Shown here: in pieces, positions 31,600 to 40,808 of the stretch
Layout of the letters: the number at the start of each line of letters is the position of its first letter
How positions within the stretch are numbered: the stretch's first letter is position 1
Made by a program: the position numbers and the translations under genes
Notes under the pieces: generated by a model
Seen by the model: only the letters and a program-made list of their open reading frames with translations
Databases searched by the model: none
Told to the model about the DNA's origin: nothing
NCBI RefSeq assembly: GCF_050003625.1
Contig: NC_134401.1
Span: forward strand, 94,466,852-94,530,851
DNA: 64,000 bases
DNA from: Haematobia irritans
Taxonomy: Eukaryota > Arthropoda > Insecta > Diptera > Muscidae
Direction: 5' to 3'

Positions 31600-32182
31600 A
31601 GGTTAGGTTAGGTTATGCGCTTTACAGACTATCAGTTATTCCGGACGGAATGTCGGTGTTTGTAAAGAATCTTACAGTGTGTCGGATCGATACGACTTGT
31701 CGGCGGTGACTAAATAATCGGTAAATGTGTTATCGATCCCATAAACATGCAGCAGTATCGATTATGCCTTCGGACTTAACTTATAATGTGCACAATATAT
31801 GGGATATGTTCGACACGAGCACTGTCGTCCGGAATAACTGATAGTCTGAAAAGCGCATTAGGTTATGTGGCAGCCCGATGTATCACTTAGACTATTCAGT
31901 CCATTGTGATACCACAGTGGTGAACTTCTCTCTTATCACTGAGTGCTGCCCGATTCCATGTTAAGCTCAATGACAAGGGACCTCCTTTTTATAGCCGAGT
32001 CCGAACGGCGTTCCACATTCCAGTGAAACCACTTAGAGAAGCTTTGAAACCCTCAGAAATGTCACCAACATTACTGAGGTGGGATAATCCACCGCTGAAA
32101 AACTTTTTGGTGTTCGGTCGAAGCAGGAATCGAGCCCACGACCTTGTGTATGCAAGGCGGGCATGCTAACCATTGCACCACG
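31600..32182 (-). mobile_element. tRNA-derived SINE (copy 2), split by a MITE
   Basis: The 3' tail (CCTAACCTAACC on the minus strand) lies at 31600-31615, the body resumes at 31861, and the tRNA-like head with B box GGCTCGATTCC-like sequence ends at about 32182, lacking the first eight bases of the head. The MITE at 31616-31857 interrupts the tail. This is the best copy for reading the whole SINE. Confidence 0.88.
31616..31857. mobile_element. MITE (242 bp) with TTA duplication (copy 2, best preserved)
   Basis: The 33-bp inverted ends start TGCGCTTTACAGACTATCAG and run to TTATTCCGGACG, with one mismatch between sides. TTA is duplicated at 31613-31615 and 31858-31860, inside the SINE tail. 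The copy at 39107-39338 is flanked by TCA, so the family makes 3-bp TNA duplications, as PIF/Harbinger elements do. Confidence 0.88.
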
Positions 32183-32341
32183 ACATTACTGAGTGTTTCA
32201 AAGCTTCTATTAGTGGTTTCACTGCAATTTGGAACGTCGCTCGGACTCGGCTATCAAAAGGAGGTCATTGAGCTTAATATGGAATAGGGCAGCACTCAGT
32301 GATAAGAGAGAAGTTCACCACAATGGACTGAATAGTCTACA
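32183..32341 (+). mobile_element. SINE fragment, inverted relative to copy 2
   Basis: This fragment covers the SINE body and part of the tail (CATTACTGAGTGTTTCAAAGC to GGACTGAATAGTCTA) without a tRNA head. With the minus-strand copy to its left it forms an inverted pair able to fold as a hairpin with an arm of about 150 bp. It ends about 215 bp before the GTF3C6-like start codon. Confidence 0.85.
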
Positions 32342-32557
32342 TTGTTTGTTTCTCATTTTCCAAGCGGTTTATTTCTTTGCATAATTGGCTCTATGTTCTC
32401 CATAAAGGCACAAACCCATTTAACAAACTATTGATTATATTCTTTTTCAATTTTGTGCACATATATTTTTAACCTTTCGATAATAATTTAATTTCGTTGT
32501 AATTTTGGTAAAATACACACCGATTATTTTTTATTTTCTTAAAGCAAAAAGTTCATA

Positions 32558-35500
32558 ATGAGTGATGATTCGGACTATGAAGAGGAGGAATATCTAGTTT
32601 TTGCTGATTTTAAAAATCAAATCGTACCTAAAGAGTTGGCAGATGAGAACTCAGCTATAAAAATTATTGGTCTTGAGACCAAAAACCCTGTAGCAGAAAT
32701 AAATGGCAGCATGTTTAAAGGTTTGTACAAAATGGCGATTTATTGTATTCTTGGGAGAGTAATGAGCCGTTCAAAATAGACCCTATAGTTGGAAAATAAT
32801 AATGAAGACAATTATGGCGTTGTTTGTTTAACATTTATTAGGTTAGGTTGAAGTGGCAGTCGGAGTTTTTTCTGGCCCTCTTATACTATTTAGTCCATTG
32901 CGATACCACATTAACTAAAAGTACCCATTACATACAGGCACTTCTAGATTTTACCGTTGAACCCACCCGATTATTTCATTCTGTTGAACCAACCTGATTG
33001 TCCCAAAACCATTAGCAGACTAAAGTGATATGCCCTAAAATTCGCTTAGAAATCTATATAACGTTAATTCCCCGGGGTCAGTATGCACCACGCCCCACTG
33101 TTGGGAATTGGAGTTTCAAACTGTGTGTCGAAAAGCGGTTTCACCAGAGTGTAATCCACTACGTTTGTCACATCTGGCATTGTTTTCCGACCACAGTAAT
33201 AGTTCGCACAACATAAGCCGTACATCAAGAAAATAATTCTTTCCTCCCAAATGAAATTTAAGACAAACAAATATAGTTTCCTATTTGCAATGAAATCAGT
33301 TTGGAATAAAAGTATATACTTTTTGTGATAATTTCATAAAGACAAGCTCAAAAAAACAAAATTCTTTTCTGGCTAATTGCTCACATCGTTCTAACTTCCA
33401 CAAGTTGTTTAGTTCTTGGCACCTTTTTCTGTAATACAAACAATGTATTTGATTTGATGTTTTTTAGGTGGCAACCCGATTAAGATTCAGGCTCACTTAT
33501 GGTGTTTTCTTTTCTGAAAAAAGTGCTTTGCCTTCATTTTGTCTGTACAGAATGCGCATTTTTAAAATGTTACCAGCAACCTAAAAAAATGCTATCATTT
33601 CAGCGGGCAGAAAAGAATTCAAAGAAGGAGGCAGGGCAATCGCAGCACTCTCGTTTGTTGGCAGTGCTGAAAATGCCCGTAATTTGCCTCTATGCGTGGC
33701 GCTATTTTCACAACAGAATTCAAAGCCTTTTCGCGCTTTTGCCTGTTTTTTTTAGAAAAGAACCTAAAAAGTACATTTTCCGGGTAAAATGCATAAAAAG
33801 TGCGCATTTTTTACAAGAAAAGAAAACGTCATTAGACTATTCAGTCCATTGTGATGCCACATTAACTAAAAGTACCTATTACATATGGGCACTTCTAGTT
33901 TTAACCGCTGAAACTTCTTGATTATTTTTCTTTGTTGTACCAACCTGATTGTTCCAAAAACATTAGCAGACTGCTTAGGTTAACGTTTTCCAGATCCGCC
34001 AGTAATCTGAAGCTATATGCTCCTAAAAGTTGCTTGCGCTTTACACAAAATGCAGGACACTCACACAAGAGGTGTTTAATTGATTCCCTTTCCTCCGCAT
34101 CATGACAGCTCATACAATAGTCATTATACTTCGCGCCTATAGTTTTTGCAAAATCGCCTATCAGGCCGCGACCCGTTATAGCAGATATCAGGAGTGATAT
34201 CTGACGTCTCGAGAACACTAGCATATCTAGTGTGCGGTTTAAGTTTAAATGGGGCCATATTTGTTTGGTGTCGTTACAGCCCTTGCAATTCTCCCATCGA
34301 ACATTTGCCATCATAACAGCCTTCTCACGCAGCATGAGCTTGCAGGTAGCCAGGGGCATACCAACAGATTCTAGTTCCCCTGGAATATGTAAGGTAGACC
34401 CTAGCCTTGCGAACTCACCCGCTTCGCAGTTCCCCGGCATGTTCCTATGGTCAGGCACCCATACTAGGTGAATATTGTACTGCTCAGCCATCTCATTGAG
34501 AGATTTGCGGCAGTCGATGGCCGTTTTTTAAGTTTACCTTTCGCCTGGACGGAGAATCGAACCGCGGACAATAAAGTTTCTAAGGCAACAAACTATACAC
34601 TGGGCTACGTAGCGTCATTGTCATCAACAGACAATTATCACTATAGCCATCAACGCACAAGCAACGCATGCAGTTAAGCAGATATATTTATAAAGCATAG
34701 TTTTGGGCGACCACCAGACGATGTAAAAAAGCTTTATTTAACAGAAACATACCTTCAGATGGCCACCGTGGAGTACTGGTTAGCATGCTCGCCTTCAATC
34801 TCTGCCAGTTTTTGTTTTGGAAACGTAATTTTACATACAATATACATATGTTCGGAAGATTTGGAAAAATGTTCGCCACATTCCGAAAAGAAATGTCAAA
34901 TATCTTTTTGTAATAAATACTACTGTATTAATTTTTACTATGAAACTTCAAAATGTGTCTTGTAAAACACATAAAGTCAGAAACGACTTAGTGGACTCAT
35001 AAAACATTCAGATGTGCGAAATGTGAAGGATATAAGTACATAAACACTTTCGAAATCAATAGAGTTTATCCTTTAGCCGAAGAAAGCAACTATGCCAGAT
35101 TTAAGGACGATCGGATTTAAACTGCGAGCTGTACATTGCCCACAAAAATACATTCTGTAAGTGCGAATATTCCGCATCATATTTCCAACTGTAGCCATTT
35201 TTGAACGACTCTTACTTCTCCAAACACTACGAATGATATAAATTTATTGATCATTGTAATTAATACTGTAGGTACATATGATTATGTGATGGGTACCGAT
35301 GTATTTTTTGAAAAAGACGATGAAAACCATTCGGAAGATTCCCTATTCGAAGCCACAAGTCGTCAAAAATTCAAAATTTTTGGAAAAACAAATAAAGTAA
35401 TACATTTCGAAAGAATGTATGTAGAGAGTATAAAGGACACAGAACAAAGTACACAGGAGGCTGAAACTCCAACAGAAAATACCACAAATGATAATAGTAT

Positions 35501-35585
35501 GAAACTTAGTATCACCTATGATGAAGCCATAAAACAATTTCCAAATGTCAATGATCCTCAGTGGAAAGAGAAAGATCTATTTTAA
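32558..35585 (+). CDS. General transcription factor 3C subunit 6-like (TFIIIC tau95/35-type)
   Basis: GTF3C6 is a small subunit of TFIIIC, which binds A and B boxes of tRNA-type promoters and recruits Pol III. Two exons are inferred, 32558-32720 and 35272-35585, 158 residues. Exon 1 encodes an acidic start (MSDDSDYEEEEYLVFADF), then IKIIGLETKNPVAEINGSMFKG. The intron opens GTTTGT and closes CTGTAG. Exon 2 continues TYDYVMGTDVFFEKDDE, the conserved GTF3C6 core, and ends with an acidic, Thr-rich tail and WKEKDLF. AATAAA follows at 35614. The 2.55-kb intron is filled with LINE, MITE and SINE sequence. The exon-1 ORF reads 9-15 codons past the donor, which only reflects an open intron start. Confidence 0.88.
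32835..33020 (-). repeat. LINE 3' UTR fragment
   Basis: It matches the UTR of the LINE copy at 33832-33975: CCACATTAACTAAAAGTACC, a ...ATTACATA..GGCACTTCTAG stretch and CAACCTGATTGT. No coding part is left. Confidence 0.75.
33021..33466. other. Intron sequence of the GTF3C6-like gene
   Basis: No recognised element or coding sequence. Confidence 0.4.
33467..34535 (-). pseudogene. Non-LTR retrotransposon, 5'-truncated, split by a MITE
   Basis: The ORF from 34491 to 33922 encodes the RNase H end (YNIHLVWVPDHRNMPGNCEA) and a C-terminal region with a CCHC-like knuckle (CMSCHDAEERESIKHLLCEC). It stops at 33922, and the 3' UTR runs left to 33467 with the MITE at 33500-33831 inside it. The same family occurs at 598-950. 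It lies antisense in the intron of the GTF3C6-like gene. No reverse transcriptase is present. Confidence 0.85.
33500..33831. mobile_element. MITE (332 bp) with TTA duplication inside the LINE 3' UTR
   Basis: The ends are TGGTGTTTTCTTTTCTG at the left and the complement of TGACGTTTTCTTTTCTTG at the right. TTA is duplicated at 33497-33499 and 33832-33834. Removing the element and one TTA restores the LINE tail phrase CACTTAGACTATTC seen in other copies, which proves the boundaries. A TTA duplication points to PIF/Harbinger, though the ends differ from the 31616 family. Confidence 0.88.
34536..34630 (-). mobile_element. Second tRNA-like SINE head joined to the truncated LINE
   Basis: On the minus strand, GACGCTACGTAGCCCAGTGT gives an A-box-like TAGCCCAGTG. 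About 40 nt later GGTTCGATTCT gives a B box, followed by CCGTCCAGGCG. The order and spacing are those of a tRNA. The head is directly followed by the 5' end of the LINE fragment (34535). It differs from the main SINE family. Confidence 0.7.
34631..35271. other. Rest of the GTF3C6-like intron
   Basis: A short tRNA-head-like phrase, GGCCACCGTGGAGTACTGGT, near 34759 with TTAGCATGCTCGCCTTC resembles the main SINE head, degraded. Nothing else is recognised. Confidence 0.5.
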
Positions 35586-36222
35586 TTTATAATGTAGAAG
35601 TCATTTTAAATCAAATAAATATTAAAACGAGTTATAAATTGTGTGTTTTTTTATTAATTTAGATTTCTGATTTTTTTTTGTCTTCTCGCCAGGTAAGATA
35701 TCCATATTAAAAATGATTGAAAGACATACAATCCAGATAAATATATTTGTTTAAATTGTTTACTAGGACTGTCATACTGTCACGGTTCATCTTAAAAAGA
35801 GTAATAATGAGTGATATTATTAAGTCCAAACAACTCATGACAAATTGAATGAAATTCAAAAATAACTTCAAATCCTTTGGATTTTTTCAGAAGGATTGTC
35901 TTATAACCTTATCCTGCGAAATATTCTGAGAAGGATATGGTTGAATTAGTCAATCCAAAATGTTGTATAAATATGATATATTTTTTTACAAATAGTCTCT
36001 CAGTTAAAAAATCAAAACGGCAGGTTTCGGCTAGTTTTAAATAAAAACAAGAAGATATGTAAATTATGAATAACGAAGTTTCTATATTATGAAGCAACTT
36101 TCTGATCATGCGAAAATTCATTATAGAAATGTTCGGGCTTATAGCAGACTTAAAATATTCTAAACCAACAGCCATCAAAAAATAATCACTTACCCTTTTC
36201 TGTTTCCAGCAGCCAACACAAT
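35586..36222. other. Spacer between the GTF3C6-like gene and Pbp49
   Basis: AT-rich 637-bp spacer. It holds the 3' UTR of the first gene and, near 36200-36209, a TTTTCTGTTTCCAG that could be the acceptor of a 5' UTR intron of Pbp49. Confidence 0.5.
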
Positions 36223-37479
36223 ATGGAGGAAATTATTGGTCTACCTATGCAACCACCAATTAATTTTAAAAAGTTCTTACTTGAATATAAACAAATGTTT
36301 AAACGCCCCTTTACGCTACCAAACAGAAATGTTGATTTGAAGAAAATTCTTCATTTGGACGATACGAAGTTTCAAAATTTAGAAGAGAAATGCTCTATAG
36401 AAAATCTTGCACATGAAGACGACGCAAGGGTAGCAGAATTTATACCAGGATTTTCGGAAAATAAACGGACTGCTCTTAATCCTCCAACTAATGACATTAC
36501 ATTGAAATCATACGCTTATGCAAAAAAATACAGAGAGCAGGGACAAAATCCATACAAGCGTACTCCCGAAATATATTTTAATTTCGGGGAATCACAGGGT
36601 CCCTGTTTTTCTGGTTCATCGCCTCTATTACCGGAACAAGAGCTGAAAATTTATATACGTGTTTACAGACCAGCACGTGTAACACATGCTGGCAGAACGA
36701 TTGAACGTCCAGTATTTTCCGAAGAGTTCGAGTGCTTGGGTTCAAATGTTTTAACAGACTTAAGAGATAAAATATCTTGCATATGTAACAATTGCCATTT
36801 TTACGATGTGAGTGAGAACCCCGATATACCCTTACCCACCAAGATTGTTGATCCCGGATATTTCTTTATAACTGATACTTTTTACAACGACAAACGTAAT
36901 CCACAAAACCCAGATTATTCAGAGACCATACGGAACTGGGCAAAAAAAGCTAAAGGATTGTCAGACTTAAACTTTAAAGTAGCATCTATGGAAGATACTC
37001 GAATGATCGATCTCACTGTGAGCTTGGGTTTTCCACAATTATATCAACATCATGGCAATTGCGAGCATGTCTTTGTTTTTTCTCAACTGGAAGTAATTGT
37101 AAATCCCTGCAAACAGCTTATGGACATAGACAAATATCCTCACAGCAAATCTACAAACCGTTTCAAAGGGAGAGTTTGTCACATCTGCAGCAAAGTAAAT
37201 TTTTTATTTGTGGTGGAAGGAAGCAACCGTCTTCTTAACGATCCCTCATATTTGTGTCGAAATTGTTTTAAATCATTTTTCTATATAGATGGGAAAAAGG
37301 TGGGAGAATTTCGAGCCTACAGATTAAATGATGATGCAATATCAGTATTGAACAATGAGGAAGAAAATAGTGATGAAGGTGGAGAGGCTGGTGATATGAA
37401 TGCATTATTAAATGACTCTGATGAAAATGATTTTGTTACTATTGTGGTAAAAGAAGAACCCAGTCGTATTGAAGAATAA
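36223..37479 (+). CDS. Pbp49: snRNA-activating protein complex subunit 3 (SNAP50, PSEA-binding protein 49)
   Basis: SNAPc binds the proximal sequence element of snRNA genes and starts their transcription by Pol II or, for U6, Pol III; this subunit contacts DNA. The ORF is a single exon of 418 residues, the usual size for the family. The conserved C-terminal half is recognisable: IYIRVYRPAR, then DLRDKISCICNNC, DPGYFFITDTFYND, YQHHGNCEHVFVFSQLEV, and a cysteine/histidine array (CHICSKVNF and CRNCFKSFFY) likely to bind zinc. The tail is acidic and ends VVKEEPSRIEE. The ATG lies 14 nt after a splice-acceptor-like CAG, so upstream noncoding exons are possible. The gene follows the GTF3C6-like gene on the same strand. 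Confidence 0.93.
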   Translation: MEEIIGLPMQPPINFKKFLLEYKQMFKRPFTLPNRNVDLKKILHLDDTKFQNLEEKCSIENLAHEDDARVAEFIPGFSENKRTALNPPTNDITLKSYAYAKKYREQGQNPYKRTPEIYFNFGESQGPCFSGSSPLLPEQELKIYIRVYRPARVTHAGRTIERPVFSEEFECLGSNVLTDLRDKISCICNNCHFYDVSENPDIPLPTKIVDPGYFFITDTFYNDKRNPQNPDYSETIRNWAKKAKGLSDLNFKVASMEDTRMIDLTVSLGFPQLYQHHGNCEHVFVFSQLEVIVNPCKQLMDIDKYPHSKSTNRFKGRVCHICSKVNFLFVVEGSNRLLNDPSYLCRNCFKSFFYIDGKKVGEFRAYRLNDDAISVLNNEEENSDEGGEAGDMNALLNDSDENDFVTIVVKEEPSRIEE

Positions 37480-38369
37480 AGTGTCATATTTGTCATTTGT
37501 GACTTTTCAATTGATATAGTTTGTGGGTGAGCTATGAGCAGTAACTGAAACAATACAGTAATGTTGTAATTTATTTTTTTCCTCATTGACCTTGGTGTAA
37601 GAATTGATTGAAAGAAAAAATTACAACCTCTCGATGTAGTTCCTATGACAAGTTTAATAAGATAGCAATTGGGAACTAGATTTGGTTTTTAGACATGACC
37701 CGTGATAGTACATTTGGTAATTCTTCTAGATTCCCCGATTTTTCTGCAAGACCACACGCACTACTGTGCGTCGTCATATTCAAACAAACTGAAAAATGGA
37801 GAGAACACATTACTAGAATGTTTCTGAGTAGCGGTGATAATACCCAAACATTCGCCAGAGAGAATGAAAACACAAGAAGACAAAGAGGAAGAAAACAAAT
37901 GTCAACCGTATAGATGTCGCACAATGCCTGCAGCTTTGGTATTACCGACATTGCGGTCGAAGGGCTGTTTTGAGAAATTCTTTATAAAGTCATCGGCAGT
38001 TACAATTTCAAATTGTCTGCCAAAAAAATAATGGAATGAAAACATTTATAAAACAGAACATTTTTCAATACAAAGTAGGTTCTAAATCCTATTTTCCTTA
38101 CGTTTCGTAAAGCCGGCAGGGAACTGAACTGGGTGACGCCGACGAAAACTGTATGATATTTGAGAGAACCGCCGACAAAAACTTCATGATATTAGAGAAA
38201 TTTTCCTCATGACTGCCACCTACTGACGCAGTTTCGCCTCACAGTTTCGTTCTCTTGTGTTTTTATTCTCTCTGCATTCGCGTTCCGTTACGCTATAATT
38301 TCGCTGAACGCCGTTGAATTGGACTGAGTGTTAATCTAATTGGTAAAGGACTCCTCCAATACCTACATT
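37480..38369. other. Intergenic, no gene recognised
   Basis: Short overlapping ORFs on both strands (37676-37951) show no domain. The segment 38100-38370 is less AT-rich and may belong to the gypsy relic next to it (possible LTR or leader remains), but no terminal repeat was found. Confidence 0.4.
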
Positions 38370-39103
38370 AGGGGCGTCGCATTGGACGAAGAAATGACTA
38401 CGGAAATCAGGGTGTATGAGGACAGAACTGGTTGTCATGTCCTTTTTCATTTTGTGGAAGGACATTATTGGCGACTATCGATATACCTATAGTGTAGGCA
38501 AGATATCGCAGTATCTTTCGGCAAAACTTCGATTTTGAGAGGTTTATCGTGAGATTGGCGCCCATGTGTGAATCGAAATCGGACGACACACTCAGCAAAT
38601 CGTTGAGATACACGAAGACGCTATGTCGCAGTTCCGCTGGATTGGGTTGCATTGCACAACCCAAACGACATAACGGTGAATTGATGATGCGATCTTCCGG
38701 GAACTGTGAAAGCGATCTTCGACTATCCACAGAGAGAGGGATTTACCAAAAGGTGGTCTTCAAGTCAATGCTTCAGAGGGATCGCGTCTACAGTATCGAT
38801 CATGTTTTCCTCTAGTAAAGTTTTTCGCAGTCCATGTCGCTAATAACCCAAAATATGGGATATCGCAAGTTCTAGACCATCTTTTTGTACTCCAGAGAGC
38901 TCGTGAATGTCCGAATCGGTCTACCCAGGTATCATTTCCAGGCTGCTAACTAAGGCAGGAGCTACGTCAAACATAGTACATAGAATCAGGCACAAGATAA
39001 ACCTCCATGTAATGCGTTTGGCCATCGCAGCACACTTCCGCTCGAACTTTGCCTGAGCCAACCTTACACTTATATATTGGTGATACTTCAAGGCCTAATC
39101 GTC
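38370..39103 (-). pseudogene. Ty3/gypsy pol relic (protease to reverse transcriptase)
   Basis: In broken frames the minus strand gives CDGQTHYMEVYLVPD (protease region, about 39030), then LKTTFWQIPLSVDS (about 38750), FVYLNDLLSVSSDFDSH (about 38600) and LANLTINLSKSKF-like text (about 38540). These are the retropepsin flank and the reverse-transcriptase catalytic region of gypsy elements. YLND replaces the usual YLDD, and several stops and deletions are present. The copy is dead and interrupted by the MITE at 39107. Confidence 0.8.
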
Positions 39104-39106
39104 TCA

Positions 39107-39338
39107 TGCGGTTTACATACTATCACTTATTCCGGACGGAATGTCGGTGTTTGTAAAGAATCTTACAGTGTGTCGGATCGATACGACTTGTCGGCGATGA
39201 CTAAATAATCGGTAAATATGTTATCGATCCCACAAACATGCAGCAGTATCGATTATGCCTTCGGACTTAACTTATAATGTGCACAATATATGGGATATGT
39301 TCGACACGAGCGGAATAACTGATAGTCTGTAAAGCGCA
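39107..39338. mobile_element. MITE of the TNA-duplication family (copy 3)
   Basis: The ends are TGCGGTTTACATACTATCAC and the complement of TGCGCTTTACAGACTATCAG. TCA is duplicated at 39104-39106 and 39339-39341. The core matches the copy at 31616-31857. Length is 232 bp. Confidence 0.85.
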
Positions 39339-39584
39339 TCACGAAATCCTCGCAACCTTTCCTCAGGCAGGTGACAGACGCTGTCAAAAAGTGCCAAGAC
39401 GTCAGGACCGCGCACCTATCCTGTCTTTGCAGGCGCCTCTGCCTAAAACTTTCCCTTGTCTTCTGCTATGTTCCCACCGACTCGTATTTCTCATTCGTTT
39501 TTCCAAAACATTTCACCGTTCATACCGGGTTGAGATGTTTTAGTTTGACAGTTACCATGGAAACTAGAAATTCACATTTACTCG

Positions 39585-40370
39585 GCGATGACTAAATAAT
39601 CGGTAAATATGTTATCGATCCAATAAACATTCAGCAGTATCGATTATGTCGTCATTTATTCCGGACGACAGTGCTCGTGTCGGACATATCCCATATATTG
39701 TGCACATTATAAGTTAAGTCCGATACTGCTGCATGTTTGGAACAAATCTACTTTAGCACAAGTTGTTATAAATAAACCAATTTTTTTTTTGAGTGTAGAT
39801 GAAGGGATTTCAAATCGAATATGTAAGTAAAATCGGTGAAAATCGGTATTTTCCTTTATATTTTTCTTAATTCTGACAGCAATTTTTCATGAAATGAATA
39901 AAATTCAGTTTTTGCGTATTTGGTAAAAATAGTACATTTTAAGCAGAAAATATTAAGTAAAAATTTTGTCGGAAGAGCGTAGTTTTAAAGATACCGACCC
40001 TTAAAAATTGGATATAGGTGGCCGACCTTCGGCCGGGATTTGACACTTTATCCAATGGACAGGGTCCAAAGTGGGCTAAAGCGACCTCTCCGGGTCCATG
40101 TTATTCTAAATATATTACTTTTAGGATGATTATGTGCGATGGATACTAAATCCAATATACGTGGCAATGAAAACTTTAGGGGCCCGTAACTCCGAAAATA
40201 GGTCTTTCCGCTAAAAAGTGGTATATTACATTTTGTGTTTAGAATCGAAAAGTATACACACTGGCCAAAAATTGGACCAATCGGACCACTTGTACTAAAG
40301 TAGATTTAAGCCGTAAGATTCTTTACAAACCCCGAATTCCGTCCGGAATAACTGATAGCCTGTAAAGCGC
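39585..40370 (-). mobile_element. Broken TNA-family MITE with another element inserted
   Basis: The right end (40370, read minus) is TGCGCTTTACAGGCTATCAG followed by the family's TTCCGGACGG and TTTGTAAAGAATCTTAC. The left part (39585-39740) carries the family core with CAGCAGTATCGATTATG and a second, inverted piece. The interior is replaced by the element at 39745-40306. Borders on the left are not certain. Confidence 0.6.
39745..40306. mobile_element. Inverted-repeat element with AATCTACTTTAG ends
   Basis: The left end AATCTACTTTAGCACAAGTT and the right end (complement AATCTACTTTAGTACAAGTG) form an inverted repeat of about 20 bp, extended by CAATTTTT/CCAATTTTT similarity. It is noncoding and about 560 bp long. 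It lies inside a TNA-family MITE, so it is younger than it. Confidence 0.7.
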
Positions 40371-40808
40371 ATTATACTAGCGGATTTGTCGCCGCAACTT
40401 GTTGTGCCGCAGGTTTGTCCGACCGTATACGGTCCCCTTAAAAAATGCACGTAAACAGATGTTCGCCTTCCGCCTATCGCTATGGTTATATTTACACACT
40501 TATAAGTTTACATTGGAGATTGAGTAACGTACAGCGTTTGGCGTACACAATGGAAATCGGCGTATTTGTTTAGTGATGTTAATTGAAATTTCCATCTTAG
40601 AGTTTTTTTGGTAGTGTGCAACAGTGATCGAAATGTCAATAGTAACTACATATATAAAAATACAACATATTAACAAAATAATAAAATGAAAAAACTAAAA
40701 CTAATAAGACGCAGTGACTAATATTTTCGAATATGCCCTATACGATTTTAAGCTGTTGATACAAAACCAAAAATTACTGCAACAACAAAGACAACGCAAA
40801 AGTAAATA
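40371..40808 (+). other. Upstream region and likely 5' UTR of Socs44A
   Basis: No feature beyond an AT-rich leader; the sequence before the ATG (AAAAGTAAATA ATG) is a plausible insect start context. Confidence 0.5.
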
